46,858 nt of DNA from Thermoleophilia bacterium. Its GTDB lineage: Bacteria > Actinomycetota > Thermoleophilia > Solirubrobacterales > 70-9. Made by a program: the position numbers and the translations under genes. Positions 15,587 through 24,004 of the stretch are shown here, piece after piece (the stretch's first letter is position 1; every line of letters starts with the position of its first letter). Below the pieces are notes generated by a model. It searched no databases and was not told the origin of the DNA. It saw nothing but the letters and a program-made list of their open reading frames with translations. The stretch is taken from contig JAENWU010000005.1 in assembly GCA_016649905.1 (NCBI GenBank), forward strand, positions 1-46,858, given 5' to 3'.

Positions 15587-15801
15587 GCGCCCCAGGCCAA
15601 GAGCACGAGCACGTCTCGGTCGAGCGGGCGGCGGTCGAGGGGGCCTGCTCGGAGTGCGGCGAGTCGCAGCTGCGGCGCTACCCGGTGCTCTCGGAGGGTG
15701 GTTGGTATCGGGTCGTGAAGTGCGAGAGCTGCCTCCACTCCGAGTCGCGCGAGCCCGATCCAGTCGGGCCCGTGGTGCTGGCGTCGGTGGTGCTGGTATG
15801 A
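15583..15801 (+). CDS. 72-aa zinc-ribbon protein, possible small subunit of the HyuAB complex
   Basis: A small protein with two CxxC knuckles, Cys22/Cys25 (CSEC) and Cys47/Cys50 (CESC), spaced as a zinc ribbon. The N-terminus is acidic (EHEHVSVERAAVEG) and the C-terminus hydrophobic. It overlaps both the HyuB stop (ATGA) and the next SDR start (ATGA), so it is translated as part of the operon. Acetone carboxylase has a small third (gamma) subunit, and modules B and C carry a zinc domain fused to HyuB, so a structural role in the complex is attractive. However the spacing between CxxC pairs (21 residues) differs from the fused domains (about 48), so direct homology is not shown. Confidence 0.75.
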   Translation: MSAPGQEHEHVSVERAAVEGACSECGESQLRRYPVLSEGGWYRVVKCESCLHSESREPDPVGPVVLASVVLV

Positions 15802-16610
15802 GCGATCCCGGCTCCCCGGGCAGGGTGGCGATCGTGACCGGGGCGGGCTCGGGGATCGGGCAGGCGACGACGGTGGCGTTCTGCCGGGCGGGCTACGACG
15901 TTGCCGCCGGCGATGTCGATCGCTCGGGCCTGGAGGAGACCGTCCGTCTCGCCGAGGGCCTGCCCGGGAGCGTCGACGCGGTCAGCGCCGACGTCACCGA
16001 CTCCTTCACGGTCGAGAGCCTGACCGGCGCCGCCCTTCGCCTCGGGCAGCTGCAGGCGGCCGTCAACTGCGCAGGCATCGTCGGCCCGACCCTTGACCTG
16101 AGCGAAAGCGACTCCTCGCGCCTGCGCGACGTCTCCGACCCCGACTGGGCGCGGGTGATCGAAGTCAACCTGACTGGCGTTTTCAACTGCGTCCGCAGCC
16201 AGATGCGGGCGATGTGGGACACGGGCGGGGCGATCGTCAATCTTTCTTCGATCGCCGGAGTGGTCGGGACCGCCGGTCTCGGTCCCTACGTCGCCAGCAA
16301 GCACGGCGTCGTCGGCCTGGGCAAAACCGCGGCGCTCGAGGGAGCGCCGCGGGGAATTCGGGTCAACACGATCTGTCCCGGCACCGTCGCCACTCCGATG
16401 CTGATGGAGGCTTTCGGCAGCGACCCCACCCAGACCGCCGCGCGCGACGCCGCAACGCCGCTCGGCAGACCGGGCGAGCCCGAGGAGCTCGCCGAAGTCG
16501 CCGTCTGGCTCTGCGGTGACTCCGCCTCCTACATCACCGGAGTGAGCCTGCCGGTCGACGGCGGCACGACTTCGATGAATCCCCGATCGGGCGTTGCCGG
16601 AAAGACATGA
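15798..16610 (+). CDS. Short-chain dehydrogenase/reductase, module A
   Basis: This 270-aa classical SDR has TGAGSGIG near residue 15, NCAGIVGP, a Ser in NLSSIAGVV and the catalytic YVASK. The tail (SYITGVSLPVDGGTT) is typical of oxidoreductases acting on alcohols or ketones. It overlaps the zinc-ribbon gene by 4 bp and lies just upstream of the acyl-CoA dehydrogenase, in one operon. It is not the HSD10 type seen elsewhere in the window. A likely role is interconverting an alcohol and ketone that feeds HyuAB or the monooxygenase; the substrate is inferred only from context. Confidence 0.88.
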   Translation: MSDPGSPGRVAIVTGAGSGIGQATTVAFCRAGYDVAAGDVDRSGLEETVRLAEGLPGSVDAVSADVTDSFTVESLTGAALRLGQLQAAVNCAGIVGPTLDLSESDSSRLRDVSDPDWARVIEVNLTGVFNCVRSQMRAMWDTGGAIVNLSSIAGVVGTAGLGPYVASKHGVVGLGKTAALEGAPRGIRVNTICPGTVATPMLMEAFGSDPTQTAARDAATPLGRPGEPEELAEVAVWLCGDSASYITGVSLPVDGGTTSMNPRSGVAGKT

Positions 16611-16620
16611 GAGGCGACAA

Positions 16621-17796
16621 GTGAACGGCCCTGTGACGCACCAGATGAACCACCCGGCGATGGACGACGACGCGGCGATGATGCTCGACACCGTCCGCGA
16701 GTTCGCTCGCGACCGGGTTCTGCCCGGCGTGATCGAGCGCGACCGTGAGGAACACTTCGACCGGCAGTTGGTCCGTGAACTGGGGGAGCTGGACCTGCTC
16801 GGTGGCATCAATCCGTCGGAGTACGGAGGTATCGGACTCAGCCACGTCACCTACTCCGCATTGCTCCAGGAGATGTCGAGGGTGGACCACCTGATGGGCC
16901 TGGTGATGTCGTTTCCCAGCGGCCTCGGCGGCTCCGGGTTGCTCCAGTTCGGGACCGAGGAGCAGAAACAGCAGTACCTGACGCCGCTCTGCCGCGGTGA
17001 GATCCTGATCTCCGCCGGCGTCACCGAGCCGGCCTCGGGCACCGCCGTCGCCGACATGCAGACCGTCTGTCGCCGCGACGGCGACGAATACGTGATCGAC
17101 GGCGCCAAGACCTGGATCAGCTTGATCAACGTCTGCGACTACCTGCTCACCTTCGCGACCCTCGAGAAGGGCGCCGGCCGCAACTCGATCTGCGCCTTCC
17201 TGATTCCGCGTGATGCGCCGGGCCTGACCCTGAAGCCGTTCAAGAACAAGCTCGGTTTCCGCGCCGTGGCCACCGGCGAGGTCTTCCTGGATGGCGTTCG
17301 AGTCCCGGCCGAGAACCGAATTGGCGAGGAGGGCCAGGGCTACGGCGTCGCCATGTCGGCGGTTGAGACGGGCCGGCTGGGGGTTGCTTCGCGCGCCCTC
17401 GGGCTCGCCCAGGACTGTCTCGATCGTTCGGTCTCCTACGCCCGCGAACGAATCGTCCAGGGGCAGGAGATCGGCCGCTTCCAACTGGTCCAGTCGATGA
17501 TCACCGACATGGTCGTCGGCATCGACGGCGCCCGCGCTGCAACCTACGACTACGCCCGCCAACGTGACCTCGGCGAGCGGGCGCGCCAGGAGGCGTCGCT
17601 GGCGAAGATGCACGCGAGCGACGTCGCGATGATGGCCTCCACCCACGCGGTTCAGATCCACGGCGCCTACGGCACCCACGAGGAGTACCACGTCGCCCGC
17701 CATTTCCGCGACGCCAAGGTCTTCCAGATCGTCGAGGGACAGAACCAGCTGCACCGCGCGATGGTCGCGGAGTACGCGCTCGGCTACCGCGGTTGA
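16621..17796 (+). CDS. Acyl-CoA dehydrogenase, module A
   Basis: This 391-aa flavoprotein has the acyl-CoA dehydrogenase signature regions: SAGVTEPASGTAVADM (FAD/substrate loop), the DEYVIDGAKTWISLINV strand, LGFRAVATGEVFLDGVRVP, and a C-terminal IHGAYGTHEEYHVARHFRD. The catalytic Glu is probably that in IVEGQNQLHR. It oxidises acyl-CoA to 2-enoyl-CoA and passes electrons to ETF. The start is a GTG after GAGAGGCG, 10 bp past the SDR stop. It would supply enoyl-CoA to the hydratase encoded at 8437-9213, linking the two operons of module A. Confidence 0.9.
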   Translation: MNGPVTHQMNHPAMDDDAAMMLDTVREFARDRVLPGVIERDREEHFDRQLVRELGELDLLGGINPSEYGGIGLSHVTYSALLQEMSRVDHLMGLVMSFPSGLGGSGLLQFGTEEQKQQYLTPLCRGEILISAGVTEPASGTAVADMQTVCRRDGDEYVIDGAKTWISLINVCDYLLTFATLEKGAGRNSICAFLIPRDAPGLTLKPFKNKLGFRAVATGEVFLDGVRVPAENRIGEEGQGYGVAMSAVETGRLGVASRALGLAQDCLDRSVSYARERIVQGQEIGRFQLVQSMITDMVVGIDGARAATYDYARQRDLGERARQEASLAKMHASDVAMMASTHAVQIHGAYGTHEEYHVARHFRDAKVFQIVEGQNQLHRAMVAEYALGYRG

Positions 17797-17804
17797 CGGC
17801 GTTC

Positions 17805-19748
17805 ATGTCAGATCCTGGGAACGGCGACGTGCCGCTTCGGCCGCTCGATCGCGACCGTCTGCAGCGAGCGGTGGCGGCGGCCAACATCCCGGCGCTGGCG
17901 ATGGTCCTCTTCCAGCTCGGCGGCGATCGCCGCTGGCTCGAGGACCCCTACCGGCCGACCCGCGCGCGCGGGCTCGGTCCCAACGACTCCGGCGGCCTGC
18001 CGGAGGAGATCGGCGCCGAGGTGCGCGCCGCGGCCGTCGAGGCGATCGTCGCCTGGTCGGAGGGGGACGAGGCCGCCGTCCCGGTTCCGGAGCCGCGGCT
18101 CCTGCGCGAGCTGCTCAGCATCTGCATGGGGGAGGAGGTGCCGGAGGAGTACGAGCGGCTGATGCGCGAGGAGATGGGCTTCGTCGCCGAGCCGACTCCG
18201 ACCGCGCCGGAGGATGGCCCGGAGCTCTCGGCGATCGTGATCGGCGCCGGAATCTCAGGGGTGGTCGCGGCGTTGCGGCTGCGCGAAGCCGGCATCCCCT
18301 TCGTGGTGCTCGAGCGCAACCAGGACGTCGGCGGCGTCTGGCTGACCAACACCTACCCCGGTGCCGGTGTCGACACGCCCAGTTATCTCTACTCGTACTC
18401 GTTCTTTCACCGTGCCTGGGAGACCCACTTCGGGAAACGCGACGAGGTGGTCGGCTACGTCGGCGACATGGTCGAGCATTTCGATCTGCGCGCCGACATC
18501 CGCTTCGAGGTCGAGGTCGAATCCGCGAGCTATGACGAGGAGGCGCAGCGCTGGACGGTGGTCGCCGAGGAGGACGGGCGCGAGGCCACCTTCAGCGCCG
18601 AGATCCTGATCACCGCGGTTGGAATCTTCAGTCAGCCGAGCATCCCCGACCTGCCCGGAATCGACCGCTTCGAGGGGCCGGTCTTCCACAGCTCGGAGTG
18701 GCCCGAGGACCTCGATCTCAGCGGCAAACGGGTCGCCGTCGTCGGCGCCGGCGCCAGCGCCATGCAGATCGTCCCGGCGATCGCCGACCAGGTCGAGAGC
18801 CTGACCGTCTTCCAGCGCTCGCCGCAATGGATCGCCCCCAACGACGAGTACTTCTCCCCAGTCTCCGAGGAGGTTCACTGGCTGATGGAGAACGTCCCCT
18901 TCTACCGCGCCTGGTACCGGTTCCGGCTCGCCTGGACCTTCAACGACCGGGTCCAGCCTTCGCTGGTGATCGACCCCGAGTGGGAGCACCCGGAGCGCTC
19001 CCTCAACGCCGTCAACGATGCCCACCGTCGCTATTTCACGCGCTACGTGGAGGAGCAGCTCGAGGGCCACCCGGACCTGATCGAGAAGTCGGTTCCGACC
19101 TATCCCCCGTTCGGCAAGCGGATGCTTCTCGACAACGGCTGGTTCGAGTCGCTGAAGCGCCCCAACGTGGAGTTGGTGACCGCGGGGGTCGCGTCGCTCT
19201 CCGGCGGCGCCGTGCAGACGGACGCGGGCGAGAGCTTCGATGCCGACGTGGTGATTCTCTGCACCGGCTTCCAGGCCCGGAACTTCCTCGGCTCGATTGC
19301 GATCGAGGGCCGCGGGGGCCGCTCGCTGCACGAGGCCTGGGGCGAGGAAGACGCCACCGCCTACCTGGGGATGACCGTCCCCGGCTTCCCCAATCTCTTC
19401 ATCATCTACGGGCCCAACACGGGGCTCGGGGCCGGCGGCAGCTACATCTTCGTCGCCGAGTGCGACGCCCGCTACATCGTCAGCCTGATGGTCGAGATGC
19501 TCGAGCGCGGACGCGGCGCGGTGGAGTGTCGTCGCGACGTCCACGACCGCTGGGTGGAGGAGGTCGACGCGGCCCACGCGGAGATGGTTTGGAGTCATCC
19601 GGGGATGTCGACCTACTACCGCAACGCCGCCGGCCGCATCGTCACCAACCTGCCCTGGCGAGTCGTCGATTACTGGACGATGACCCGGCACGTCGACCTC
19701 GACGATTACGAGTTCGAGCCCGCCCGAGCCCCGGAGCGGCTCTCCTAG
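17805..19748 (+). CDS. Flavin-containing monooxygenase, Baeyer-Villiger type
   Basis: This protein (about 647 aa) inserts oxygen next to a ketone carbonyl to make an ester or lactone, using FAD and NADPH. The FAD Rossmann motif is VIGAGISGVVAALRLREAG (about residue 145), the Baeyer-Villiger fingerprint is FEGPVFHSSEWP (F289, H295, W299) and the NADPH motif is VVGAGASAMQI. A late FAD contact region follows in CTGFQARNFLG. The N-terminal 130 residues form an extra acidic helical domain (VAAANIPALAMVLFQLGG) as in 4-hydroxyacetophenone monooxygenase-like enzymes. A TTG at 17793 overlapping the previous stop is an alternative start. It is the last gene of module A and implies that a ketone is handled by both HyuAB and this enzyme. 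Confidence 0.9.
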   Translation: MSDPGNGDVPLRPLDRDRLQRAVAAANIPALAMVLFQLGGDRRWLEDPYRPTRARGLGPNDSGGLPEEIGAEVRAAAVEAIVAWSEGDEAAVPVPEPRLLRELLSICMGEEVPEEYERLMREEMGFVAEPTPTAPEDGPELSAIVIGAGISGVVAALRLREAGIPFVVLERNQDVGGVWLTNTYPGAGVDTPSYLYSYSFFHRAWETHFGKRDEVVGYVGDMVEHFDLRADIRFEVEVESASYDEEAQRWTVVAEEDGREATFSAEILITAVGIFSQPSIPDLPGIDRFEGPVFHSSEWPEDLDLSGKRVAVVGAGASAMQIVPAIADQVESLTVFQRSPQWIAPNDEYFSPVSEEVHWLMENVPFYRAWYRFRLAWTFNDRVQPSLVIDPEWEHPERSLNAVNDAHRRYFTRYVEEQLEGHPDLIEKSVPTYPPFGKRMLLDNGWFESLKRPNVELVTAGVASLSGGAVQTDAGESFDADVVILCTGFQARNFLGSIAIEGRGGRSLHEAWGEEDATAYLGMTVPGFPNLFIIYGPNTGLGAGGSYIFVAECDARYIVSLMVEMLERGRGAVECRRDVHDRWVEEVDAAHAEMVWSHPGMSTYYRNAAGRIVTNLPWRVVDYWTMTRHVDLDDYEFEPARAPERLS

Positions 19749-19815
19749 GCAGGGGGTCGAACAGGGGCTTGAGAGGCTAAGTAAGAAGAAAAACCGGCGG
19801 CGATGGTTTTTTTTG

Positions 19816-19821
19816 TAAGAT
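19816..19821 (+). promoter_or_regulatory. -10 element for a leaderless lyase transcript
   Basis: TAAGAT lies 7 nt before the GTG at 19829, after an eight-T run. A transcript starting at normal distance would begin at the start codon, and no Shine-Dalgarno is present. I see no good -35. Leaderless genes are common in actinobacteria; this one is inferred. Confidence 0.4.
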
Positions 19822-19828
19822 CGCTGTC

Positions 19829-20725
19829 GTGTTCGCCGCCGACGCTCAGGTCCGACGCCGTTCTTGCCTCTCCGTGCCCGCCTCGTCGGCCAAGATGATG
19901 GCCCGAGCCCGCGAGATCGAGGTCGACGAGGTGGTGCTCGATCTCGAGGACTCGGTGGTCCCCGAAGCCAAGGAGAGCGCGCGCTCGGCCGCAGCCGCAG
20001 CCCTGATGGTGGGACCGTGGAAGGCTCCCGTGCTCAGCGTCCGAGTCAACGCCCCGCGCTCGCCCTGGTGCGCGGCGGACCTGCTCGCGCTCGCCGCCCT
20101 GCCCGAAGCGCCGCTGGCGGTCGTCCTTCCCAAGGTCGAGAGCGCCGGCGACCTCGCCTTCGCCGATCGTCTCCTCGACGGCGCCGAAGCGACTGTGCTG
20201 CGGCGGGGTCCACTGCGACTGCAGGCCCTTATAGAGACTCCGGCGGGACTTGCCGCCGCGACCGAGATCGCCACCTCCTCCAAGCGCCTGGAAGCGCTGA
20301 TCCTCGGTTACGCCGACCTCGGCGCGGCGCTGGGACGCTCCACGCGGGGCGCCCAGAACCTCGACCTCTGGCTCGCCGCCCAGGACGCGGTTCTGGGCGC
20401 GGCGCGAGTGGGAGGCCTGCAGGCGATCGATGGGCCCTACCTCGGCACCGCCCCGGATGCCGGGTTCCGAGCCGCCGCCGAGCGCGCCCGCGATCTCGGC
20501 TTCGACGGCAAGTGGGCGATTCATCCCTCGCAGCTGCAGGTGCTCGAGTCGCTGTTCACCCCAACCACGACGGAGCTGGAGCAAGCTGAGGCGGTGATCG
20601 AGGCGTTGCGACGGGCCGAGCTCGAGGGTTCGGCGGGCGCCGTCGCGCTCAATGGCGACATGCTCGACGAGGCCGTCGCCGCGGCCGCATGGGGAATTCT
20701 GGCGCGGGCGGGTCGGGGCCGTTAG
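19829..20725 (+). CDS. CitE/Mcl-type acyl-CoA lyase (malyl-CoA, beta-methylmalyl-CoA or citramalyl-CoA lyase)
   Basis: This 298-aa HpcH/HpaI-family lyase makes or breaks a C-C bond between an acyl-CoA and glyoxylate or pyruvate. Family landmarks are RRSCLSVPASSAKMM near the start (Arg contacting substrate), VLDLEDSVVPEAKESAR, the metal-binding Glu of ALIETPAGL, the Asp of LGYADLGAALG, and GKWAIHPSQL. Length fits single-domain CitE-like lyases. The next gene, abutting its stop, is a mesaconyl-CoA hydratase-like protein, and an Mct-like isomerase lies 8 kb away. The trio suggests beta-methylmalyl-CoA or citramalyl-CoA chemistry rather than citrate lyase, whose other subunits are absent. A GTG start with a leaderless promoter is proposed. 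Confidence 0.85.
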   Translation: MFAADAQVRRRSCLSVPASSAKMMARAREIEVDEVVLDLEDSVVPEAKESARSAAAAALMVGPWKAPVLSVRVNAPRSPWCAADLLALAALPEAPLAVVLPKVESAGDLAFADRLLDGAEATVLRRGPLRLQALIETPAGLAAATEIATSSKRLEALILGYADLGAALGRSTRGAQNLDLWLAAQDAVLGAARVGGLQAIDGPYLGTAPDAGFRAAAERARDLGFDGKWAIHPSQLQVLESLFTPTTTELEQAEAVIEALRRAELEGSAGAVALNGDMLDEAVAAAAWGILARAGRGR

Positions 20726-21745
20726 GTGAGCGCCGCAGCCATCACCCTGCAGCCGGTCGGCGGCCCCTTCTTCGAGGAGCTGGAGGTCGGCCAGCGGATC
20801 GACACCGCCCCGGCGATGACGCTGACCCCAGGCCACGCGGCGCTGCACCAGGCGATCGTCGGTGATCGCCTGCGGCTGCCGCTCGACGCCTCTCTCAGTA
20901 CTGCCGTCAGCGGCGACGAGCGGCAGCTCGCCCACCCGGGCCTGGTCTGGGACGTCGCGATCGGCCAGTCGACGCTGCTCACCCAGCGGGTGATCGCCAA
21001 CCTCTTCTACCGCGGCCTGGTGCTGCATCGCCAGCCGCGGCTCGGCGACACCCTGCGCACGACGGTCGAGGTCGGCGCGCTGCGCCAGAACAGTCCTCGT
21101 CCGGGTCGGGGGGGAACCGGCCTGGCGGCGCTGCGGGTGCGCACGGTCGACCAGGAGGAGCGCTCGGTTCTGGACTTCTGGCGCTGCGCGATGCTGCCGC
21201 TGCGCGACCCCGAGGCGGAGACCGGCCACGCCGACGATCTCGACTCGATCCCGGCTGCACTCGACCTCGCAGCGGTGCGTTCCTCGCTCGCGGGCTGGCG
21301 GCTCGGCGCCTTCCGCGAGCTCGTCCCCGGGCCCCACTTCGAAGACCTCGAGCTCGGCAGCCGCTGGTCGATCGCCGCCGGAGACGTCGTCAGCGCCGCT
21401 CCGGAGTTGGCGCGGATGACGCTCAACCTGGCGATGGCCCACCACGACGCCGACGCGTCGGGGCGCGGCCGGCGTCTCGTCTACGGCGGCCAGACGATCG
21501 GCCTCGCCGCCTGCCACGTGTCGCGAGCGCTCCCGAGCCTTGTCGCTTATGCCGCCTGGCATGCGTGCGACCACCTTGGCCCGGTCTTCGAGGGCGACAC
21601 CCTGCACTCCGAGGTCGAGCTGGAGCAGACCGAAGCGCTTGCGGGCGGCGGTGGGCTGGTGCACCTCGTGGTCAGGACCAGCGCGCGACGGGACGGCGAG
21701 GATTTTGAGGTTTTGAGCTGGCGGCCGGTGGCGGTGATGGCGTGA
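20726..21745 (+). CDS. mch: Double-hotdog (MaoC-like) hydratase, mesaconyl-CoA hydratase-like
   Basis: This 339-aa protein has two hotdog repeats, each opening with a FEEL/FEDLELG motif (PFFEELEVGQRID at about 14 and HFEDLELGSRW at about 207). The order of landmarks matches my memory of mesaconyl-C1-CoA hydratase (Mch) from Chloroflexus: GDTLRTTVEVGALRQN, DFWRCAMLPLRDP, LNLAMAH and GRRLVYGGQTIGLA. Mch interconverts beta-methylmalyl-CoA and mesaconyl-C1-CoA. The start GTG directly follows the lyase stop, so the two are one operon, consistent with sequential steps. It could instead act on a related 2-methyl-3-hydroxyacyl-CoA. No alignment was run. Confidence 0.75.
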   Translation: MSAAAITLQPVGGPFFEELEVGQRIDTAPAMTLTPGHAALHQAIVGDRLRLPLDASLSTAVSGDERQLAHPGLVWDVAIGQSTLLTQRVIANLFYRGLVLHRQPRLGDTLRTTVEVGALRQNSPRPGRGGTGLAALRVRTVDQEERSVLDFWRCAMLPLRDPEAETGHADDLDSIPAALDLAAVRSSLAGWRLGAFRELVPGPHFEDLELGSRWSIAAGDVVSAAPELARMTLNLAMAHHDADASGRGRRLVYGGQTIGLAACHVSRALPSLVAYAAWHACDHLGPVFEGDTLHSEVELEQTEALAGGGGLVHLVVRTSARRDGEDFEVLSWRPVAVMA

Positions 21746-21759
21746 GCCAGAGCCGCTTC

Positions 21760-21788
21760 TTGACAACGGTTGAGGCGAGGAATAATCT
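21760..21788 (+). promoter_or_regulatory. Promoter of the module B HyuAB operon
   Basis: TTGACA (21760-21765), exact 17-bp spacer and TAATCT (21783-21788), the best -35/-10 pair I see in the window. Transcription would start near 21795, giving a leader of about 77 nt before the HyuA ATG. Confidence 0.7.
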
Positions 21789-21802
21789 CGGCCTTCGCCT
21801 GT

Positions 21803-21812
21803 ACCGATCGGT
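21803..21812. promoter_or_regulatory. Palindrome ACCGATCGGT downstream of the HyuAB promoter
   Basis: A 10-bp perfect palindrome about 15 bp past the -10 box, in the expected position of a repressor operator. No regulator gene is adjacent in module B, so the binding protein is unknown. Confidence 0.4.
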
Positions 21813-21871
21813 CGGAACTTTGGGAATAAGGGAACTACAGGTGCGACGCTGGGTCGCCCGAGAGGGGAAAT

Positions 21872-24004
21872 ATGAGCACGGCTAAAAGCAACGGCGCGAC
21901 GGTCAACGGGGACGCTTCCGGAGGCAGCGAGGCCTTCGTCGGCGTCGACGTCGGCGGTACCCACACCGACGTGCAGGTGATCATGGGCAGCCTCGAAGCC
22001 CGCGGCAAGGCACTCACCACCTACGACGACTTCAGCCGCGGAGTCCTCGGCGCCGTCGGCGTCGCCGCCGAGAACCTCGGCGTCTCGCTCGAAGAGCTGC
22101 TCGGCTCGACCCAGCTGCTGGTCAACGCGACCACGGTCGTCACCAACGCGATCACCCAGCTCAGCGGCGCCGATGTCGGCATCCTCGTCACCCGCGGCTT
22201 CCGTGACGAGTTCCGCTTCGCCGGCGGACCCCGCATCCGCAACGTCGACGACCACGTCCAGACCAACGTCCCGGACATCGTCAAGCGCGCCAACATCCTC
22301 GAGGTCGAGGAGCGCACCGAGTTCTCCGGCGAGGAGCTGGTGCCGCTCTCCGAGGAGGGCGTGCTCGAGGCGGCGCGGGTGCTGGTCGAGGAGAACGGGG
22401 TCAGCGCGATCGCGATCTGCTTCCTCTCCAGCTACAGCAACGGTTCGCACGAGCAGCAGGCGGCGGAGCTGATCGAAGCCAAGTACCCCGAGATCTTCGT
22501 CACCCCCTCGCACCGGGTCAGCTCGGTTCGCGGCGAGTACCCGCGCTGGATGACGGCGGTGCTGAACTGCTTCGTCCACGAACACGCGAAGGGCTTCCTC
22601 AACGCGCTCGGGACCAAGCTCCACGAGGCCGGGCTGCGGGGCAGCGTCGCCTTCTTCCAGGGCCTCGGCGGCGGCGTCAGCCAGGGCCGGGCCGAACAGC
22701 TGCCACTGACCCTGCTCGGAGCCGGGCCCGCCGGCGGCGCCACCGGTGCCAACGAGCTGGCGCGGCGGATGGGCCACGACCGGGTCCTGCTCGGGGACAT
22801 GGGCGGGACCAGCTTCGACACCGGCCTGATCTACGACAACGTCATCCACATCGAGAAGGACGTCAAGGTCGGCCGCTTCAAGACCTCGCTGCCGCTGGTC
22901 GACGTGATCTCGGTCGGCGCCGGCGGCGGCAGTATCGCTTGGATCAGCGAGCGCGGGGTGCCGCAGGTCGGCCCCCAGAGCGCCGGCTCGACCCCGGGCC
23001 CGGCCGCCTACAACAACGGCGGCACCGAGCCTACGGTCACCGACGCGATGATCGCGATGGGACTGATCGACCCCGGCAACTACCTCGGCGGCCGGGTCGA
23101 ACTGCGCAGCGATCTCGCCGCCGACGCCCTGCGTCGGTTCGGAGAGCCGATGGGCTGGGGCGTCGAGGAGGCCGCCGCCGCGGTCCACGATCTCGTCGTC
23201 ACCAACATGGCCAACGCGGTGCGCGAGGTCAGCGTCTCGCACGGCTACGACCCGCGGGAGTTCGTCTTCTACGCCTACGGCGGCACGATGCCTTGGTTCG
23301 CGGCGGAGATCGCCAACGTGCTCGGGATCGGCACCGTCCTGGTCCCCCACAGCAGCTCGGTCTTCTGCGCCCGCGGCCTGCTGGTCTCCGACTACGTCCT
23401 CCGCAACGACCAGACCCTGCAGTCGGCGCTCGACGGCACCGAGGAGGTCGCCCGGGTCAACCAGGTCGCCCGCGAGCTGGTCGCGGCCGGCGAGCAGAGC
23501 ATGCGCGAGGAGGGGTTCTCGGCCGACTCGATCGAGATCGCCCGTAGCGCCGACTTCCAGTTCGCCGGCCAGGTCCACGCGCTGCCGATGCCGCTGCCCG
23601 ATCGCGAGCTCAGCGCCGACGACGTGCCGGGGCTGAAAGAGAAATTCAACGAGGTCTACGAACGGACCTACGGCAAGGGAACCGCCTGGCCGGACGCGCC
23701 GCCGCAGATGCTCAACTACTCGGTCACCGTCACCGGCAAGCTGCCGCGTCCCTCGATCGAGGAGCGGCCGCTGGAACCGAGCGAGCAGTCCGAGATGCTG
23801 CGCAGCGAACGCGAGGTCTACCTACCGACCGAGCGCAAGCGCGAGGTGATCCCCGTCTACGACGAGACGAAGGTGACTCCCGGCAGCAGCATCGAGGGCC
23901 CGGCTTTGGTCGAGGCGGTTGACACGACCCTCTTCGTCCCGCGCGGCATCAGCGCCGAGCGCGACCAGCTGATGAACATCGTCCTGAGCACGAAGGAGGC
24001 GTAG
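21872..24004 (+). CDS. HyuA-type subunit, module B
   Basis: This 710-aa HyuA-family protein has the phosphate motif VGVDVGGTHTDVQV (about residues 23-36), a second motif LLGDMGGTSFDTGLIY and the glycine-rich VGAGGGSIAWI with PQSAGSTPGPAAYNNGG. It has a short Gly/Ser-rich N-terminal extension. It is strongly similar along its whole length to the module C HyuA (for example KALTTYDDFSRGVL and FFQGLGGG are shared), clearly a recent paralogue compared with module A. ATP binding is expected. A GAGGGG lies upstream of the ATG. HyuB starts directly after its stop. The substrate is unknown. Confidence 0.9.
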   Translation: MSTAKSNGATVNGDASGGSEAFVGVDVGGTHTDVQVIMGSLEARGKALTTYDDFSRGVLGAVGVAAENLGVSLEELLGSTQLLVNATTVVTNAITQLSGADVGILVTRGFRDEFRFAGGPRIRNVDDHVQTNVPDIVKRANILEVEERTEFSGEELVPLSEEGVLEAARVLVEENGVSAIAICFLSSYSNGSHEQQAAELIEAKYPEIFVTPSHRVSSVRGEYPRWMTAVLNCFVHEHAKGFLNALGTKLHEAGLRGSVAFFQGLGGGVSQGRAEQLPLTLLGAGPAGGATGANELARRMGHDRVLLGDMGGTSFDTGLIYDNVIHIEKDVKVGRFKTSLPLVDVISVGAGGGSIAWISERGVPQVGPQSAGSTPGPAAYNNGGTEPTVTDAMIAMGLIDPGNYLGGRVELRSDLAADALRRFGEPMGWGVEEAAAAVHDLVVTNMANAVREVSVSHGYDPREFVFYAYGGTMPWFAAEIANVLGIGTVLVPHSSSVFCARGLLVSDYVLRNDQTLQSALDGTEEVARVNQVARELVAAGEQSMREEGFSADSIEIARSADFQFAGQVHALPMPLPDRELSADDVPGLKEKFNEVYERTYGKGTAWPDAPPQMLNYSVTVTGKLPRPSIEERPLEPSEQSEMLRSEREVYLPTERKREVIPVYDETKVTPGSSIEGPALVEAVDTTLFVPRGISAERDQLMNIVLSTKEA

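Noticed and set aside
19745-23578. A 1277-codon open frame on the minus strand
   Set aside because: It runs antisense to CitE, the hydratase and HyuA, which have clear family motifs. Its product is Asp/Val/Arg/Leu-rich low complexity without motifs, the usual artefact of GC-biased third positions.
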